Source: Parasponia andersonii
Lineage: Eukaryota; Streptophyta; Magnoliopsida; Rosales; Cannabaceae
Length of the DNA stretch: 64,000 nt
Assembly: GCA_002914805.1 (NCBI GenBank)
Contig: JXTB01000037.1
Coordinates: 646,846 to 710,845 of the forward strand
Direction: 5' to 3'
The position numbers and the translations under genes were made by a program. Each line of letters opens with the position of its first letter. Position 1 is the stretch's first letter. Shown here piece after piece: positions 60,863 to 64,000 of this stretch. The notes below the pieces were generated by a model. That model saw nothing but the letters and a program-made list of their open reading frames with translations. It was not told where the DNA came from and did no database searches.

Positions 60863-61742
60863 ATATATGTTAAAAATAGTAATTCTATTTGGAAGAATCT
60901 GTAGCCATGCAACTTGATCCGGCAATTGTTTGGATTTAAGGAAAAGTACAATGGTTTTAATCACTTGAACTTTTTAATCTTCTTAGATTCCTTAGAGAAT
61001 GTGTGATTTGCACAATAATTTGATGTTCGAAATTGAAGTGTGGTAACAGCACTAACGAATTTTCTAAAATGTAAAACCAGTTATCAAAATTAACAGTAGA
61101 AATCTGCATTAGTTATATTACGGCCCAAAAACTAACAGAGCAGAATTTCACTTAAATTCGAAATTCCTGATTTATTTGTAAAAATATCTAAAAAGTTTTC
61201 TTTTTTTTTTTTATATTTTGAAAAGTCTTGGAATTCCAAATAGTGAATCAATCCCACAACTTCTGTATCACCAATAATTATGTAGATTGATATTAATTTT
61301 TAAAACCACAATCCAATACAAGCTCATTCATCATCATCTTACACACACGAGTACTAGATACTAGACATACTAAGTTTACAGACATAATCATAAAGTAGTA
61401 TTCTCGGTTTAATGCTAAAGATATATGAAGTAGTATTCTTGGTTATTCTAGCTAATCCAACAGAAATATAAACTTAAGTCTCAATCAAAGGCTCCGAGCA
61501 TTACCAAGAAAATGACTAATATATAAGATAGCCCCCTAATCCGGTGCCGGTCAACACAATATTGTAATGACCTTATTCTTATATAAAATAAGCATTACAA
61601 ACAAGCTATTACACTCTAAATTCAAACTAGCCCACACTCTACAGCTCTCTCGAAGACACGAATTACTAAACTAATAACTTAGGCTAGGAACCTCCTGCGC
61701 ATAGCAGTGAACCCTTTATTTATGATATTTAATTGACAAGTT
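60863..61742. other. Intergenic and GSTL 3' flank
   Basis: AT-rich with no supportable gene. The 3' untranslated region of the minus-strand glutathione transferase starts just below 61743. Confidence 0.45.
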
Positions 61743-63777
61743 TTACTGCTGCTCCTGCAAAGAAAGAGAGAATCATATTTGAGAAGCCTGCAAACAGCGT
61801 AATTATATTAAACTAGGAAAAACCTCCCTCAAATAATCATAAAATGGATTCAGGCGGCTAAAGAGATGTTACCAAGAAGCGCTTTTTGTAGAACTCGACC
61901 AGCTCCTTCGGATCAGTTTTTGTAACCTTATAAGCATCAATCTTGTTGAGCTCCTGCAGGGGTATATATTAACAAGAACAATTACTACCAGGAATCCAAG
62001 AGCTCTGATAAACTAAAGCCTTTCGTATACACTCGCAATATAATAGTAACTGCTTATCTCAGTTTCAGGCTCAACAGTTATTAAGTTCAGGAGGTCAACC
62101 AATAAGATAGTCGAGAGGGGATAATGGTATATTACAAAAAAAAATCATCTGCCAATGATATCAAGGAGCAGAAGAGATATAGATGTGAGATATCATCATA
62201 CGTATAGGTTCTAACCAAAATGCAAAGGTGCTTATGGTGATTTCAGCTCCTAATCAGGAAGCAGGGCAAGGAATTCTAGTCTCCTAAGATATGGTTCTCC
62301 TTGGCCCAACAAACTATTATTAATGGCTATCAAGGAATGCGCCCTCTCGATTGTATACAAATTAGTGCATTTCAAAGGCAGTTCTTTTGATAATGAATAA
62401 AAGCTTAGTCAATGGAATGCACAATGGTCTCCGAGTAATGAATGGATTTATGTTATGTTTTACCTCAATCCATGCTGCTAGTTTAGGCCTGCCTGCTGCG
62501 ATATCGTACTTCACAACCTCTGATAAGTAGATATGGAATCTCTCAACAAATGAAATATAGGCAATGTCCACCTGAAGATAACAATTTCCCAACCATAATC
62601 ATGGTAAAACACAGAACTTAACATAAAACTATCAGATTAACATGCTTAGGCAATCAACTTACCAAACTGAACTGGCCCAAGAAGAATGGCCCGTCATCAA
62701 ATTTCTTAAGGGCATTTTCCAAGTAATCAAATTGAGCCTCTGATGAACATATTCAGTTTTCATTAGTGTAGTTTTATAGGCAAAATGACATCCCTGAGTG
62801 AGTAAAAAACCAATATTAAGGCATAGCAAACAAATCCTACCAGCTGCTTTTACTGGGTCCGATTTAAATGAAGAAAACACTGCTCCAACAAAAGTGTCAA
62901 CATAGGATAGCAATTCTTCACCGAACTGTTGTTTAGCAGGATCCTACGATAATCAGACAGTAAACTAGTATTATATGGTCAAAGCTCCTTTGGAGAAGGG
63001 AAAATATCATGGATAAAAATAAGTTTCCCAAGACTTACAGTCGGGAAAAGTGAAGGCCCTTCAAAGTTGGTGTCCACATATTTGATCAGATCGAGACTCT
63101 CTCCGATAACTTTTCCATTGTGTTCTAATGCTGGCACCTAAAATCGATCAAAAACACCAAATAAATCGACGTGTTACTGAGTTTAAAAGACAAAAACTTC
63201 ATTCAGAATCAAGAATAACAATTTTTTCTTCAACTATGTTATTACCTTGTTCCCAGGGTAGACTTTCTCCTTGTACCAAGCAGGCCTGTCTCGAAGATTG
63301 ATAGGTACTAATTTGATTTTATCTTGCAAACCCTGCACCTCATTACATAAAAACAGTAATTAATATGGTTGAAAATGAAGTGGGTACATTATCAAACCAA
63401 AAATGGTTCATTAGAACAACCTTATAGTTTCTCGTGATCCAAACACGTTGTGCAAATGGGCAAGAGTAACTGGTGTACAACCTTCAAAAGACAAAGATAG
63501 CCATTGCAACCTATCATATTATGTTAAAATATATATATATATATATATATATATTACACACGAAAAGGAGAAAGAAGACTTAAAAGTAGGAAAAACCTTA
63601 TAGTTCCATCAAAGAGAGCAGGTAGTTCAGCACTGGAATTCAACACAGGGGGAAGAACTTCTGGCACGTACCTACAAAACCGACAATAAATAAGTAAATT
63701 AAATTCAGCAAAAAATTACGACAAACCCGGAAGCCAAAAAGAGTCCAGAAACGTGGGAAAGCTTACGCGGACGCCAT
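61743..63777 (-). CDS. GSTL3: Lambda-class glutathione transferase (GSTL3 type)
   Basis: Lambda GSTs are monomeric thiol transferases with a catalytic cysteine; they deglutathionylate small molecules such as flavonoid conjugates. Coding exons on the minus strand are 63767-63777, 63597-63671, 63421-63481, 63246-63332, 63039-63137, 62841-62943, 62663-62739, 62464-62571, 61873-61953 and 61743-61754, giving 237 residues (Arabidopsis GSTL3, about 235). The thioredoxin-like half has the active site SYSCPFAQR (Cys36), the cis-proline motif VPALEHNGK and GESLDL. The helical half has FDDGPFFLGQ and ERFHIYLSEVV. The last coding exon is tiny (EQQ-stop). Without that splice the frame reads on to VTSL-stop, so the C-terminus is the least certain part. 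A TATA box lies about 110 bp upstream. Subtype GSTL3 rather than GSTL1 or GSTL2 is probable, not certain. Confidence 0.92.
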
Positions 63778-63885
63778 TGATGGAGTTGTCCAGAAAATTG
63801 AGTGAGCTCTTTTTTTCGCTTGGGGCTGGAACTTGAAGAAGAAGAATCGAGTTAAGAATGGTGTCTACGTGCAGAGTGGCAAAGG

Positions 63886-63893
63886 CTTATATA
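63886..63893 (-). promoter_or_regulatory. TATA box of GSTL3
   Basis: The minus strand reads TATATAAG about 110 bp before the ATG, placing transcription start near 63860. An ACGTG core lies further upstream near 63951. Confidence 0.6.
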
Positions 63894-64000
63894 GACAGCT
63901 CTAGGCTATAGCCAAGTCCAACAGTGACGATTTGTTGCGTTAGTGCTTACGTGTCAAATGAGGGAAAAATAAAAAATAAAAAAGAAAAGAGAGAGTGTCG

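Overview
This is nuclear DNA from a flowering plant, most likely a core eudicot. The evidence is split genes with canonical GT-AG introns, AT-rich intergenic DNA, plant-only protein families (pseudo-response regulator, WRKY, S-protein homologs, lambda glutathione transferase, RLCK-VII kinase) and plant-type mobile elements. I cannot name the species. The general character would fit a rosid of the Rosales type, but that is a guess. Two bases are ambiguous (n at 7983 and 60839).

Layout. From 1 to 4.0 kb there are repeats and a degenerate GC-rich tandem array. At 4.0-6.1 kb is an organellar adenylate kinase (minus strand, 4 coding exons), followed upstream by an unusual strand-switching cluster of the hexamer ACGACA. 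At 8.5-13.7 kb is the circadian clock gene PRR7 (plus, 8 coding exons). From 14 to 27 kb is accessory DNA: a 0.9-kb foldback element, two intact S-protein-homolog genes and one broken copy interrupted by a MITE, a probable 2-kb solo LTR, a SINE and a hAT-like element. At 27.4-35.9 kb is an 8.5-kb non-coding LTR retrotransposon derivative (LARD type) lying on the minus strand. From 36 to 41 kb is AT-rich intergenic DNA. At 41.2-45.7 kb is a WRKY44/TTG2-like gene with a long leader and upstream ORFs. At 47.7-50.6 kb is an RLCK-VII kinase of the PBL7/CDL1 type. At 51.5-58.9 kb is an 18-exon TBC-domain RabGAP (minus) with an in-frame 17-residue repeat array. At 61.7-63.8 kb is a lambda-class glutathione transferase (minus, 10 exons). 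Coding exons were joined by eye using splice consensus and family knowledge; every join keeps the reading frame.

How the genes relate. They are not one pathway. Gene order is informative: from memory of the Arabidopsis map, ADK and TTG2 are neighbours on chromosome 2 (At2g37250/60), while GSTL3, CDL1 and PRR7 are neighbours on chromosome 5 (At5g02790-02810). Here members of both groups alternate on one segment. This suggests the window keeps an ancestral block that was duplicated and reciprocally thinned out in Arabidopsis. The most notable items are this interleaved synteny, the ACGACA/TGTCGT strand switch, the RabGAP 17-residue repeats, the loss of the myristoylation glycine in the kinase, and the LARD element.
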